Under the pieces are notes generated by a model that saw only the letters and a list, made by a program, of their open reading frames with translations, was not told the origin of the DNA and searched no databases. Positions 34,645 to 42,134 of a stretch of 64,000 nt of DNA are shown here, piece after piece (the first letter of the stretch is position 1; each line of letters begins with the position of its first letter). Made by a program: the position numbers and the translations under genes. The DNA is from Bog-756 sp963839925. Its GTDB lineage: Bacteria; Actinomycetota; Acidimicrobiia; Acidimicrobiales; RAAP-2. The stretch covers positions 1,116,001-1,180,000 of the forward strand of contig CAWIWV010000001.1 in the NCBI GenBank assembly GCA_963839925.1, given 5' to 3'.

Positions 34645-35784
34645 ATGAGCAGGCGTCAATTCGGATCGATTCGCAAGCTGCCCTCGGGGAAGTGGCAGGC
34701 CCGGTATCCGGACGCGTCCGGAGTGATGGTGCCGGCTCCGACCACCTACAAGACGAAGGCGGACGCCGCCCGGTTCCTGTCGTCCGTCGAGTCCGACATG
34801 GCGAGAGGCACCTTCATCGATCCTCGAGGTGGTCGGATCACCTTCGCCCAGTGGGCCGACCAGTGGCTGGCCCGACCCGACAAGCGGCGAAACACCGTCG
34901 TCCGTGATCGCCAGGCCCTCGCGGTGTTCCTGCCGGACCTCGGTCCGAGGCCACTTGCAGCCATCACCCCGATGCACGTGCAGGCTGCAGTGGACGCCCG
35001 GGGTCACCAAGTCGCACCGTCTACAGCGGCTCGTGACTTCTCAGCTTTGCGAGCGGTGTTCAACGCTGCCGTCCACGCGGATCTGCTGGGTCGCTCTCCC
35101 TGCCGGAAGGTTGCGTTGCCGAGGGTGCGACCGCCTGAGCGGACCGTACTCACTCCTTCGGAGCTCGACGAGCTGGCCGAGGCCATCCCGTCTCGCTATC
35201 GGGCGCTGATCCTCGTCGCCGGCGTCCTCGGCTTGCGATGGGGTGAAGCGGTCGGACTGCGTGTCCGAGACGTCGACTTCCTTCGACGAACAGTCACCGT
35301 TGCCCAAACGGTCGAGGAAGTCGCTGGTCAGTTGCGACTGGTGACCGAAGCGAAAACCCGCTCGAGTTTGAGGACGGTGGCGGCACCGGCGTTCCTCATC
35401 GACGAGCTTGCCGATCACCTGAGCGTCCATCGAGCTGATTCGCAAGGCGATCCAGATGCGCTGGTATTCGTCGGACCCCGTGGGGGAGTGCTCCGGAGAC
35501 AGTTTGCCGAACGAGTATTCACACCCGCAGTTCGTCAGGCTGGGCTGGATCCGTCGCTCACCTTCCACGGGCTTCGCCATGTGGCGATCACTGCGATGGT
35601 GGAGGCCGGCGTGCATCCAAGGGTGATGCAGGGCCGTGCGGGGCATGCCACCTCCAAGCTGACGATGGAGCTCTATGCCCACGTGCCGGAGTCCGCCGAT
35701 CGCCAGGCTGCGACGGCGTTGCAGGAATACCACCGGCCATCGCAGTCCTCCCCATTGACTGGATCGGGGAATGCCGCGGGATGA
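34645..35784 (+). CDS. Tyrosine recombinase (integrase)
   Basis: 379 residues from ATG 34645, which follows GGAGGT at 34635-34640; a GTG 12 bases upstream is unlikely. Layout: N-terminal AP2-like/arm-binding region (RRQFGSIRKLPSGKWQARYPD), SAM-like core-binding domain (FAQWADQWLARPDKRRNTVV), and a catalytic domain with GLRWGEAVGLRVRD (first Arg), FHGLRHVAITAMVEAG (H-x2-R), a GH-containing GRAGHATSKLTMELYAH block and the nucleophile Tyr. Catalyses site-specific integration into tRNA-Val and probably excision. No excisionase is recognised nearby. Confidence 0.93.
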   Translation: MSRRQFGSIRKLPSGKWQARYPDASGVMVPAPTTYKTKADAARFLSSVESDMARGTFIDPRGGRITFAQWADQWLARPDKRRNTVVRDRQALAVFLPDLGPRPLAAITPMHVQAAVDARGHQVAPSTAARDFSALRAVFNAAVHADLLGRSPCRKVALPRVRPPERTVLTPSELDELAEAIPSRYRALILVAGVLGLRWGEAVGLRVRDVDFLRRTVTVAQTVEEVAGQLRLVTEAKTRSSLRTVAAPAFLIDELADHLSVHRADSQGDPDALVFVGPRGGVLRRQFAERVFTPAVRQAGLDPSLTFHGLRHVAITAMVEAGVHPRVMQGRAGHATSKLTMELYAHVPESADRQAATALQEYHRPSQSSPLTGSGNAAG

Positions 35785-36147
35785 TGATGGCGTGGGTCCC
35801 GACGAGGAAGTGGACGAGGAGCGCCGTCGACATCGAAGGGCCGGCGATCCCAGGATCACTCCAGAAGCCGTGAGCTACTTCGCCGTTTGACCAACGGCGA
35901 TCTGCAGGATGAGCTCCAGGCGGGACTCAAGGCCGTGTCCGACAGCGACCCCTTGTTCTCTGGCTCGCATGACTCCGAAGCCGATTGATCGTCGTCGACA
36001 ACTGCCGGACTATCCGGCATTGGAAGGGACGACCGCGACGCGGGGATGGTGTTGCGAAAGTCGGTAGCTCCGGGGTGCCCTCTACCGGCATTCGGGCGTG
36101 TGGATATCAACCCAGCCTTAAACGGCGTCGGAAGCAATCCGCCCGGC
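35771..36147 (+). other. Remnant or tiny ORFs behind the integrase
   Basis: A 39-codon frame (ATG 35771 to TGA 35890; MPRDDDGVGPDEEVDEERRR...) overlaps the integrase stop. A second frame just after (SRELLRRLTNGDLQDELQAG... ending TGA at 35988) reads like its natural helical continuation, separated by a frame change near 35870. Together they could be one small acidic protein broken by an indel, or two chance frames. The rest up to 36147 shows nothing. Confidence 0.3.
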
Positions 36148-36768
36148 TCAGAACCTCATCTGGCCGAGCGGGAAGACGAACGCCATACCGACGGGGCAAT
36201 GCGCAGCGTTCGTCGTGATCCGCATGATGGTGCGTTGGATCGTGCTGCCAGCGAACGATCCAACCACCACTGTCGGGGTCAAGGTTCTTCCGATCGTCAG
36301 GTTGATCCTGCCAACCCCCACTGGGTCGGTGTACAAGCCAGCGTTGTACGTGACGATCGAGGGCTGCACGGGGCCTCCGACAGCCGTCCAGTTCACTGTC
36401 ATGTTGATTCGTACGACACTGTCGGCGGGTGCCGCGCCCTCGAAGTTTGTGCACTTGGAGGGCGGAGCGCCCGAGAAAGAACCAATGCCAGTTACCGCTC
36501 CCGACGTGATCGTGACGGCTGGGCCAACGCCGTTGCGTCTGTTGAGCCCGACGCATCCTGAGAGCGTTCCCGTAAACCTAATCTTCATTCCGGTGCTGGA
36601 TCCGGCTGTGGTCAACTTGGGAGCAAATAACCCACTGCCGGCGAAGCTTGAGCAGTTGGTCGTGCCGATGAGCCGGGGAGGCACTGCCCACGCCTGGCCG
36701 GCTACTCCGATGAGAAGCCCAGCCTGGACGAGAACGGCAACGCCGACGATTGCAGCTTTGCGAACCAT
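36148..36768 (-). CDS. Secreted protein of unknown family (element cargo)
   Basis: 206 residues from ATG 36766-36768, with AAGGTGG upstream. A clear Sec signal (MVRKAAIVGVAVLVQAGLL... ending AWA) is followed by a mature part rich in Thr, Ser, Gly and Val with paired Cys: CSSFAGSGLFAPKL, LSGCVG, KCTNFEG, HCPVGMAF. Predicted beta-rich. It resembles the two secreted proteins just outside the right end of the element, suggesting one family. Function unknown. Diverges from the lipoprotein gene. Confidence 0.75.
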   Translation of the reverse strand: MVRKAAIVGVAVLVQAGLLIGVAGQAWAVPPRLIGTTNCSSFAGSGLFAPKLTTAGSSTGMKIRFTGTLSGCVGLNRRNGVGPAVTITSGAVTGIGSFSGAPPSKCTNFEGAAPADSVVRINMTVNWTAVGGPVQPSIVTYNAGLYTDPVGVGRINLTIGRTLTPTVVVGSFAGSTIQRTIMRITTNAAHCPVGMAFVFPLGQMRF

Positions 36769-36899
36769 GAGATCCACCTTCCCTAGTTGGATCGCCTTCA
36801 AGCTACTCAGTTGGAATCACGGATGCTGGTGGCGGCTCCTCCCAGCGCAAGAGTGCCGCAGACCGCTGGGAGTCGGCGACCGTCCCGTAGCCTGGTCAG

Positions 36900-37352
36900 G
36901 TGCGCGCTCGGGTGCGTCCATTGATGGCTGCCGTGGCGATATGTGCAGCCGCTTGCTCAGGTGCTAGCTCGGCCAACCCATACCCAGAGTTGGGGCCGAC
37001 TTCCCCTGCGACTGAGCACGCCCGAGCAATCCTCTTCGATCTCAACCATGGTGATCTGAATGCCACCATCCCGGTTCCTCCATGCTCGGTCGTGAAGTCG
37101 GGAGCTGTCGGCCCGCTTCTGGCACCGTACAAAGTCTGTGCGGTCTCGACAGCCGAAGGCCACATCGTTCGGTATACGGCGCTGATTGGTTCGCCGAGGC
37201 ACGGAGTCAGCTACAGCGACCGAGGGCCGGAATCGTTCTTGGATGAGTGTTACCAGCACTTGACTGGGAAATGGTGGGAGTGGCAGGAAGCAAACCTTGA
37301 AGATCCCGCCTCCCCATGCACTGGCTCGTGGCACTTTCATGGCGGTCCGTAA
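36900..37352 (+). CDS. Small lipoprotein of unknown function (element cargo)
   Basis: 150 residues from GTG 36900. The signal MRARVRPLMAAVAICAAAC ends in a lipobox (AAAC), followed by a Ser/Ala linker and a small globular part with Cys residues and Trp-rich GKWWEWQEAN and GSWHFHGGP. Probably anchored to the outer face of the membrane. No family recognised. Confidence 0.65.
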   Translation: MRARVRPLMAAVAICAAACSGASSANPYPELGPTSPATEHARAILFDLNHGDLNATIPVPPCSVVKSGAVGPLLAPYKVCAVSTAEGHIVRYTALIGSPRHGVSYSDRGPESFLDECYQHLTGKWWEWQEANLEDPASPCTGSWHFHGGP

Positions 37353-37495
37353 CCGTTCTTCGGCAACGGCCCGCCACACCGCCGGACCGTCCCCGAACAC
37401 CGGACTGGTGTCAGTTATCGACCGTGGCTGATCTGGAACCTCCGGGCGCCCAGTTCAGTGGTCATACGGGTGATCGGTACCCACGCCGAATAGTA

Positions 37496-37510
37496 TTGTG
37501 CCTTGCACAA
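37496..37510. promoter_or_regulatory. Inverted repeat upstream of the toxin/antitoxin pair
   Basis: TTGTGC-CTT-GCACAA, a perfect 6-bp inverted repeat. A second looser pair, ATTGT (37511-37515) and ACAAT (37527-37531), follows before the GTG at 37538. AT-rich compared with its surroundings; a likely promoter/operator for autoregulation by the ribbon-helix-helix protein. Confidence 0.5.
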
Positions 37511-37537
37511 ATTGTTTATGTCTGACACAATATAGGC

Positions 37538-37780
37538 GTGAAGCCGGTCCGGTTCACTCGGGGATCCCGGAAACACCGAGTCGGCAGAGAATCCGCTTAT
37601 TACGTGATTACTACGACCGATGCCACCATCACCACCGATCCGGATACGGAGGCCACCGTACTCAGTTGGGTCGCTGACGATGAGCGCGGTCGGGAACTCG
37701 AGATCGTGGCTATCGAGAAACCTGATTGCTACCTGGTCATTCATGTGATGCCTGCGCACTACCGAAAGAAGGGTCGATGA
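37538..37780 (+). CDS. Putative toxin of a type II toxin-antitoxin pair
   Basis: 80 residues from GTG 37538: FTRGSRKHRVGRESAYYVI at the start, ELEIVAIEKPDCYLVIHVMP near the end. The compact basic beta-rich form resembles small actinobacterial toxin-like proteins of the RelE/BrnT size class, but I cannot assign a named family. The stop overlaps the ATG of a ribbon-helix-helix protein, the classic toxin-antitoxin coupling in toxin-first order. Other reading: an orphan small protein with its regulator. Confidence 0.6.
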   Translation: MKPVRFTRGSRKHRVGRESAYYVITTTDATITTDPDTEATVLSWVADDERGRELEIVAIEKPDCYLVIHVMPAHYRKKGR

Positions 37781-38085
37781 CACGCCGCAAGATCAAGCCT
37801 GGAGCAATTGGGACCGATGTCGATCTCGACGCCGAGGAGGTCTACCTGGCCGATGAGAGCCGGCTGACCCAACAGGTCGCCGAGGAGATGGCGGAACGTG
37901 CCCTCGCCCGCCACCGGGGTCGGCCATCAGTGACGGGCGGGAATGTACGTACTCCCAGTCTCACTGTTCGTGTGCCACCCGAGACGAGAACAGCGCTGGA
38001 AGAACTGGCCAAGGCGCAGGGCAAGCGATTGGCCGACGTAAGTCGTGAGGCCCTGGACGAATACGTCTCTCGCCACGCCAGCTGA
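37777..38085 (+). CDS. Ribbon-helix-helix (CopG-like) antitoxin
   Basis: 102 residues from ATG 37777 in a 4-bp overlap with the toxin-like gene. The N-terminal ~60 residues include an acidic helix; the C-terminal RTPSLTVRVPPETRTALEELAKAQGKRLADVSREALDEYVSRHA is a ribbon-helix-helix DNA-binding domain. In most such pairs the other half binds the toxin; here DNA binding is C-terminal, so the acidic N-terminal part would be the toxin-binding segment (inference). Probably represses its own promoter at the inverted repeats upstream. Confidence 0.7.
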   Translation: MTRRKIKPGAIGTDVDLDAEEVYLADESRLTQQVAEEMAERALARHRGRPSVTGGNVRTPSLTVRVPPETRTALEELAKAQGKRLADVSREALDEYVSRHAS

Positions 38086-38134
38086 AAACGAAATTACGTG
38101 AGGACAAGATTTCGGACTCGGGATTGATTTCGAT

Positions 38135-38156
38135 CTGGCACGCGAGTGGCACGAAG
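38135..38156 (+). repeat. Candidate integrase arm-type site, right
   Basis: 22-bp sequence starting CTGGCACGCG and ending TGGCACGAAG, same orientation as the left copy (18 of 22 identical). Exactly 64 bp separate it from the right att core. Preceding bases extend a 13-bp match to the copy upstream of the integrase. Confidence 0.55.
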
Positions 38157-38220
38157 GGGCATAATTCGTTGCAAATGAAGAGAAAACGCCAGATCAGCCA
38201 GCATGGCGACGCGGACGGCG

Positions 38221-38301
38221 GCAGTCTTCACACGGCTGAGGTCGGAGGTTCGAGTCCTCTAGCGCCCACCAGGAAAACGCCCCGAATCCCCTGGCCAGTG
38301 G
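38221..38301 (+). repeat. attR: right 81-bp att core repeat
   Basis: Copy of the tRNA-Val 3' half and flank without the 5' half, so it is not a functional tRNA. The remaining 258 bases up to the next gene show nothing. Confidence 0.9.
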
Positions 38302-38559
38302 ACCCTCATTCGACGCGAACCGAACTGAGGTCGGTGGTGGGCCATGTGCTGGGTGCAAGCTCTAGGTGCTGAACCCGGAGCTGGTGGTTTCGGCGGTCTG
38401 CTACTACCCGTGGAGGTCTACGTAGCAAGGGATGATCAGGTCAGGAGCGGGTCTCGGCGCCGTCCGGATCTGCAGAGCCTGTTGAGCGTCGGTCGCCGCC
38501 ACCGCGCGCCCGAACGGCTATGCACCGGGGAGTCCCTATGACCGCCTCTCGTCGCACAA

Positions 38560-39222
38560 CTAGAACGTCTCAGTAGTTCCTACTGTACGGAGCGTGAGGC
38601 TCGACACCCCGCCATTCCCGCAATCCCCTGCTCCAGCACTCTTGATCGTGGCGTAGGTCTTGGTAGTGGACAGAGTTTCGGTAGCCGCAGCGTTCGCATA
38701 CGAGGTACCCGCCACCGTCGGACCTGTCATTTTGAACTGGACGGGCGCTGCAGCAGTCGTCGTAGTCACCTTGAGAGTCGGGAACCTGATCAAAGTTGCC
38801 GCAATGGCTGCTGGCGTCCATATGGTCCGCTCAGAGAAACCCGGGGCGAGGAAGGAATTCGTGTAGGTGCCAGACGGCAGTATGTGGGCACAGCTATTCA
38901 CTGCTGCTCCGTGGACGACGCCCTTCTCGAGGATCGTTCCGTACGTCGGGGTAGGCGCACCGCCGGTGCACGGCTTGGCCACGCCCGCCATCCAAACCGT
39001 CATACGCGTGGCCGTGCCGCCATTTTTCAGCGGTGGGCTGAAGTGAAGAGTTCCTGTCCAGGCTCCCGTGCAAGTTGTGTGCCCCGCACCGAGCACGTTC
39101 GGGTGGACCTGGGCGGCGGAGGCCGTCGACGGAGCGACGACGACATCGCTAGCAACGCCAACCAGCACGAAGGCAAGCGACACAAGTGAGACGATGATCG
39201 TTACGGCGGCTCTGTGAGCCAT
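38560..39222 (-). CDS. Secreted protein, same family as neighbours
   Basis: 220 residues from ATG 39220-39222. Signal peptide (MAHRAAVTIIVSLVSLAFVLVGV... ending ASA) and a mature Thr/Ala-rich region with TTCTGAWTGTLHFSPPLKNGGTATRM, PCTGG, NSCAHIL and a late GDCGNGG. The C-x4-G-x3-F-x-P-x-L element echoes the secreted protein inside the mobile element. Function unknown. Divergent from the next secreted-protein gene, sharing a promoter region with a triple repeat. Confidence 0.75.
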   Translation of the reverse strand: MAHRAAVTIIVSLVSLAFVLVGVASDVVVAPSTASAAQVHPNVLGAGHTTCTGAWTGTLHFSPPLKNGGTATRMTVWMAGVAKPCTGGAPTPTYGTILEKGVVHGAAVNSCAHILPSGTYTNSFLAPGFSERTIWTPAAIAATLIRFPTLKVTTTTAAAPVQFKMTGPTVAGTSYANAAATETLSTTKTYATIKSAGAGDCGNGGVSSLTLRTVGTTETF

Positions 39223-39341
39223 GAGATCCCCCTTGCTCGTTACGGCACATTGACACTCACGCCCGACCCGGATCGAAGCGGTCTGGCCTCAACTATCCTC
39301 CATCGCCGATCTTCGGTCAACGCTCGATCGGTTCACGCCGT

Positions 39342-39398
39342 TGTCACGAAGAGTAACGACTGTCACGAAGAGTAATGACTGTCACGAAGAGTAACGAC
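39342..39398 (+). repeat. Three tandem 19-bp repeats
   Basis: TGTCACGAAGAGTAACGAC at 39342-39360, 39361-39379 (one mismatch, T for C) and 39380-39398. The repeats lie back to back between two divergent secreted-protein genes, 72 bp before the start of the right one. The 19-bp period is close to two helical turns, so proteins on each copy would face one side. Likely a regulator-binding array. Confidence 0.75.
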
Positions 39399-39469
39399 CG
39401 GACCCCCTCGTCCGTTACAGATGGCAGGTGAAGCCGGATGGCTCTGCCTGCCTACAAAGGGGGAACTCA

Positions 39470-40219
39470 ATGCGACGGAACATGATTCGAACACTGTTGA
39501 TGGTCACCGCGGCGATCGCTATGCCGGTCAGCCTGGGGACCGTGGCCTTGGTGAGCACGCCGAGTGTCGCCGGAGCGAACACGCCGATCAACTGTGCCCT
39601 GACTGCGGTGGTGCACTTCGCTTCTCCGGGCATCTCCCACAATGGAGCTGTCACCACGGCTACGAGCGAGGCGACCACCACCACCGGAGGCGTCCTGTCC
39701 GGATCCGGCTGCGGATCCACCCACTCGGGCACGTTGCCCAACCAGACCATCCACACAGCCACCATCCACTGCACGGGGACCCACCTTCCGGCGTCGAATC
39801 CGGCGTGCGTAGCTGGCAAACGGGGTTATGACTCCTGGAGCAACTACGTGAGCCAAGGCACATCGAGCATCGCTTCGTCGATCCCGAACATCACACTCCA
39901 TATCGGCTCCAGCACCTACGTCTCCCACACGACGTCGGCATCGGCTCTCCTGCCCAACGCCTCCGGGTGTGGCACAGGCACGACGGGCCTCGGCAAGGAG
40001 GTTGGTTTCAAGATCCTGGGCAAGGTCACTACTGCGGGCGCGTATCTGAACTCGGTCACGACCCTCAAGATCTGCCTGGGCAAGGTCACCGGCACCCATC
40101 TGGTCGCGGCCCACGCTCCGGCAACGGTCCCGACCTTCTTCTACCAGTTGAGCAATTCGTCGAACCTGGTCACAACCTCCACGATCGACTCGGCGCACAG
40201 CAGCTTGAACATTGCGTGA
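39470..40219 (+). CDS. Secreted protein, same family as neighbours
   Basis: 249 residues from ATG 39470 with AAAGGGGG at 39457-39464. Signal peptide (RTLLMVTAAIAMPVSLGTVALV... ending VAGA), mature part very rich in Thr, Ser, Gly and His, with Cys in INCALTAVVHFASPG, GSGCGSTH, IHCTGTH, NPACVAG and GCGTGTTGLG. Beta-rich, no known domain. Followed by a strong hairpin. Its promoter region contains the triple 19-bp repeat. Confidence 0.75.
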   Translation: MRRNMIRTLLMVTAAIAMPVSLGTVALVSTPSVAGANTPINCALTAVVHFASPGISHNGAVTTATSEATTTTGGVLSGSGCGSTHSGTLPNQTIHTATIHCTGTHLPASNPACVAGKRGYDSWSNYVSQGTSSIASSIPNITLHIGSSTYVSHTTSASALLPNASGCGTGTTGLGKEVGFKILGKVTTAGAYLNSVTTLKICLGKVTGTHLVAAHAPATVPTFFYQLSNSSNLVTTSTIDSAHSSLNIA

Positions 40220-40270
40220 TCCACTCCTGTGACTGCCGTCTGAAGGCGGGTCACACGAGGGACGGATGAA

Positions 40271-40304
40271 GACAGAGGACGGGGTGGAAGCCCCGTCCTC
40301 TGTC
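40271..40304 (+). terminator. Strong hairpin after the secreted-protein gene
   Basis: GACAGAGGACGGGG and CCCCGTCCTCTGTC form a perfect 14-bp stem with a 6-base loop. No T-run follows. Also lies downstream of the convergent MFS gene and may serve both. Confidence 0.75.
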
Positions 40305-40455
40305 GCGTCCGCCGCAAGCGATCGACTCGGGGTGGCAAAGGATGTTTCCCGGCTCGTCCCACTGCTTGCGGACTGGGGGTGCCTCCGAACCCGCGCTCAG
40401 GGGGAAACCTCAGGCGCCACCGAGCGGTACTGGGCGAGAGCTGAAACGGAAGCTT

Positions 40456-42012
40456 CTAGCCAGCATCCTGCACCGCATCCGGGGCCATCTGTGGATTGCC
40501 CTTTGCTGCATGGGTTTCAGTTGCCTGCTGAACACGTACAGGCACTGCCGGCATTGCACCTTCGAACGCACGGTCAATCTGGGGTGGGGACATCTTAGGA
40601 GGAGAAATTCTGAGCACCTCGTGCCCGTCGTGCATCTCGTCCAGCGTTCGTCGGGCGGGTTCCGGGAGAACCGTGGTAAGGGCGAAGCCCAGAACGGCTG
40701 CAATGCCGGCGATGGTGAGCATGCCACGGAGCCCGTAGTGCTTCTGTAGCTGGGGAACGAGGAACACGCCGACGAATGCACCGAGTTTGCCAACCCCAGC
40801 AGCAATTCCGTGCCCGGTGGTGCGCATGCTGACTGGGAAGACCTCGGAGGGCAAGACGAAAGTCGTCATGTTGGGTCCGAACTCGACGAAGAAGTAGCTC
40901 AGACCGAAGACGGCCAGGAAGGGGGCGATGACGGTGGTGAGATGGGCAAAGGCCGCCAAGGTTAAGAAACACCCTGCCATCACAGCGAACCCGATGAATT
41001 GGAGTCGGCGGTGCCCGATCCGATCCATGGTCAGGACCGCGGTCAGGTAGCCGGGGACGGCGAACACGACGAAGATGCCCAGGGTCCACAGCAGCTTTGC
41101 TTCCAGCGAGGCGGTCGAATCGACCTCCTTGAGGATGGCTGGTAGTGAAAGGGTGTTGCCGTAGTAGGCGTAATCAAAGAGGAACCAGCACCCGGCAGTC
41201 CCGACGAGGAACATCAACATGCGTCGATCTCGGAGAAACTGGCCCAATCTCATGCGTTGGGCGTCTTGAGTGGCAGTAATGGGGGTGTCGACGGCACCGC
41301 CGGAGTACGTTGCCAACTCCCGCTGTGCCTGATAGGCCTTGCCTTGGACCTGGGCCTTGAAGCGAGGTGATTCGGGCATCTTGGAGCGCAGATAGATGAC
41401 CCCGGCGGCGGGGATGGCTCCAAAGCCGAGCAAGAGCCGCCAGGTGAGGCTTTGGCTCACCCCCGACGAGAGGAGCAGCAGCCCGACCAGGGGTCCGACG
41501 ATGAGACCGAGTGCCTGCATAGAGAAGACCGTGCCGACCATGCGGCCCCGGTCCTTTCTATTGGAGTATTCGCTCATCAGGACAGCCGACACCGGGTAGT
41601 CACCGCCGATGCCCAAGCCCAGGACGAACCGGGCGATGACAAGCCAGTAGAACCCTGGGGCGACGGCCGAGAACAGTGCGCCGACGATCATGATGACGGC
41701 CACGATGGTGTAGACCCGCTTGCGACCGAGCACGTCGGCGATTCGCCCAAACACTAAGGCTCCGAAGAACGCACCCAGGATGGCGGAACCCGTTACCCAA
41801 CTGGTCTGAAGCGTGCTCAGCTGCCATTGGGAGGCCACGATTGTGGCCACGATGCTGATGACGAACAGGTCGTAGGCATCGGTGAAGAAGCCAACCCCGG
41901 ACACCAGGACCGTGCGCCGGTGGAATTTGCTCCTTGGTGCGTCGTCAAGAGCAGCGGCGACGGAATTGGTCACTCCCGTCGCGCGCAACTGACCCTCGAT
42001 CGCCGATGTCAT
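40456..42012 (-). CDS. MFS transporter, phosphate:H+ symporter (Pho84/PHS)-like
   Basis: 518 residues from ATG 42010-42012. Twelve membrane segments; PHS-family features FFTDAYDLFVISIV in segment 1, GRIADVLGRKRVY loop, GLGIGGDYPVSAVLMSEYSNRKDRGRMVG, and FFVEFGPNMTTFVLPSEVFP in the second half. These match inorganic-phosphate/proton symporters more than sugar porters. Divergent from a phoU-like gene with PHO-box-like repeats between, which supports a phosphate role. A C-terminal cytoplasmic tail of ~70 residues is unusual for the family. Confidence 0.8.
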   Translation of the reverse strand: MTSAIEGQLRATGVTNSVAAALDDAPRSKFHRRTVLVSGVGFFTDAYDLFVISIVATIVASQWQLSTLQTSWVTGSAILGAFFGALVFGRIADVLGRKRVYTIVAVIMIVGALFSAVAPGFYWLVIARFVLGLGIGGDYPVSAVLMSEYSNRKDRGRMVGTVFSMQALGLIVGPLVGLLLLSSGVSQSLTWRLLLGFGAIPAAGVIYLRSKMPESPRFKAQVQGKAYQAQRELATYSGGAVDTPITATQDAQRMRLGQFLRDRRMLMFLVGTAGCWFLFDYAYYGNTLSLPAILKEVDSTASLEAKLLWTLGIFVVFAVPGYLTAVLTMDRIGHRRLQFIGFAVMAGCFLTLAAFAHLTTVIAPFLAVFGLSYFFVEFGPNMTTFVLPSEVFPVSMRTTGHGIAAGVGKLGAFVGVFLVPQLQKHYGLRGMLTIAGIAAVLGFALTTVLPEPARRTLDEMHDGHEVLRISPPKMSPPQIDRAFEGAMPAVPVRVQQATETHAAKGNPQMAPDAVQDAG

Positions 42013-42044
42013 GCCACCCTCTGCGGTTGATGTTCCATCGGTGT

Positions 42045-42092
42045 GTGAACAGTTGCGCACGCGAGTGAACAGAAGGTGACCGTGAGGTGAAT
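42045..42092 (-). promoter_or_regulatory. PHO-box-like direct repeats
   Basis: Units beginning GTGAAC (42065), GTGACC (42076) and GTGAAT (42087) are spaced exactly 11 bp apart; a further GTGAAC is at 42045. On the minus strand these read (A/G)(T/G)TCAC, matching the 11-bp PhoP direct-repeat units described in Streptomyces. They lie between a Pho84-like transporter and phoU. Confidence 0.6.
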
Positions 42093-42134
42093 AACCAGTG
42101 ATCGAACCGCGAACTTTTGGGAAGAAGCTGAGTA

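Larger units (their letters stand above)
33934..38301. mobile_element. tRNA-Val-integrated element with tyrosine integrase (about 4.3 kb)
   Basis: Bounded by an 81-bp direct repeat (33934-34014 and 38221-38301, two mismatches) that starts inside the tRNA-Val anticodon stem and extends past its CCA. Inside are an integrase close to the left end, a secreted protein, a lipoprotein and a toxin/antitoxin-like pair. No replication, packaging or conjugation genes are seen, so it would depend on a helper or be a degenerate remnant. Confidence 0.88.

Noticed and set aside
38221..38274. Second tRNA-Val
   Set aside because: Only the 3' half is present; no acceptor 5' strand or D-arm, so it is the att duplicate.
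38124..38372. 82-codon frame spanning the right att site
   Set aside because: It would read through the tRNA fragment and has no family character.
39342..39398. CRISPR array
   Set aside because: Three tandem repeats without spacers and no cas genes; better explained as a regulatory array.
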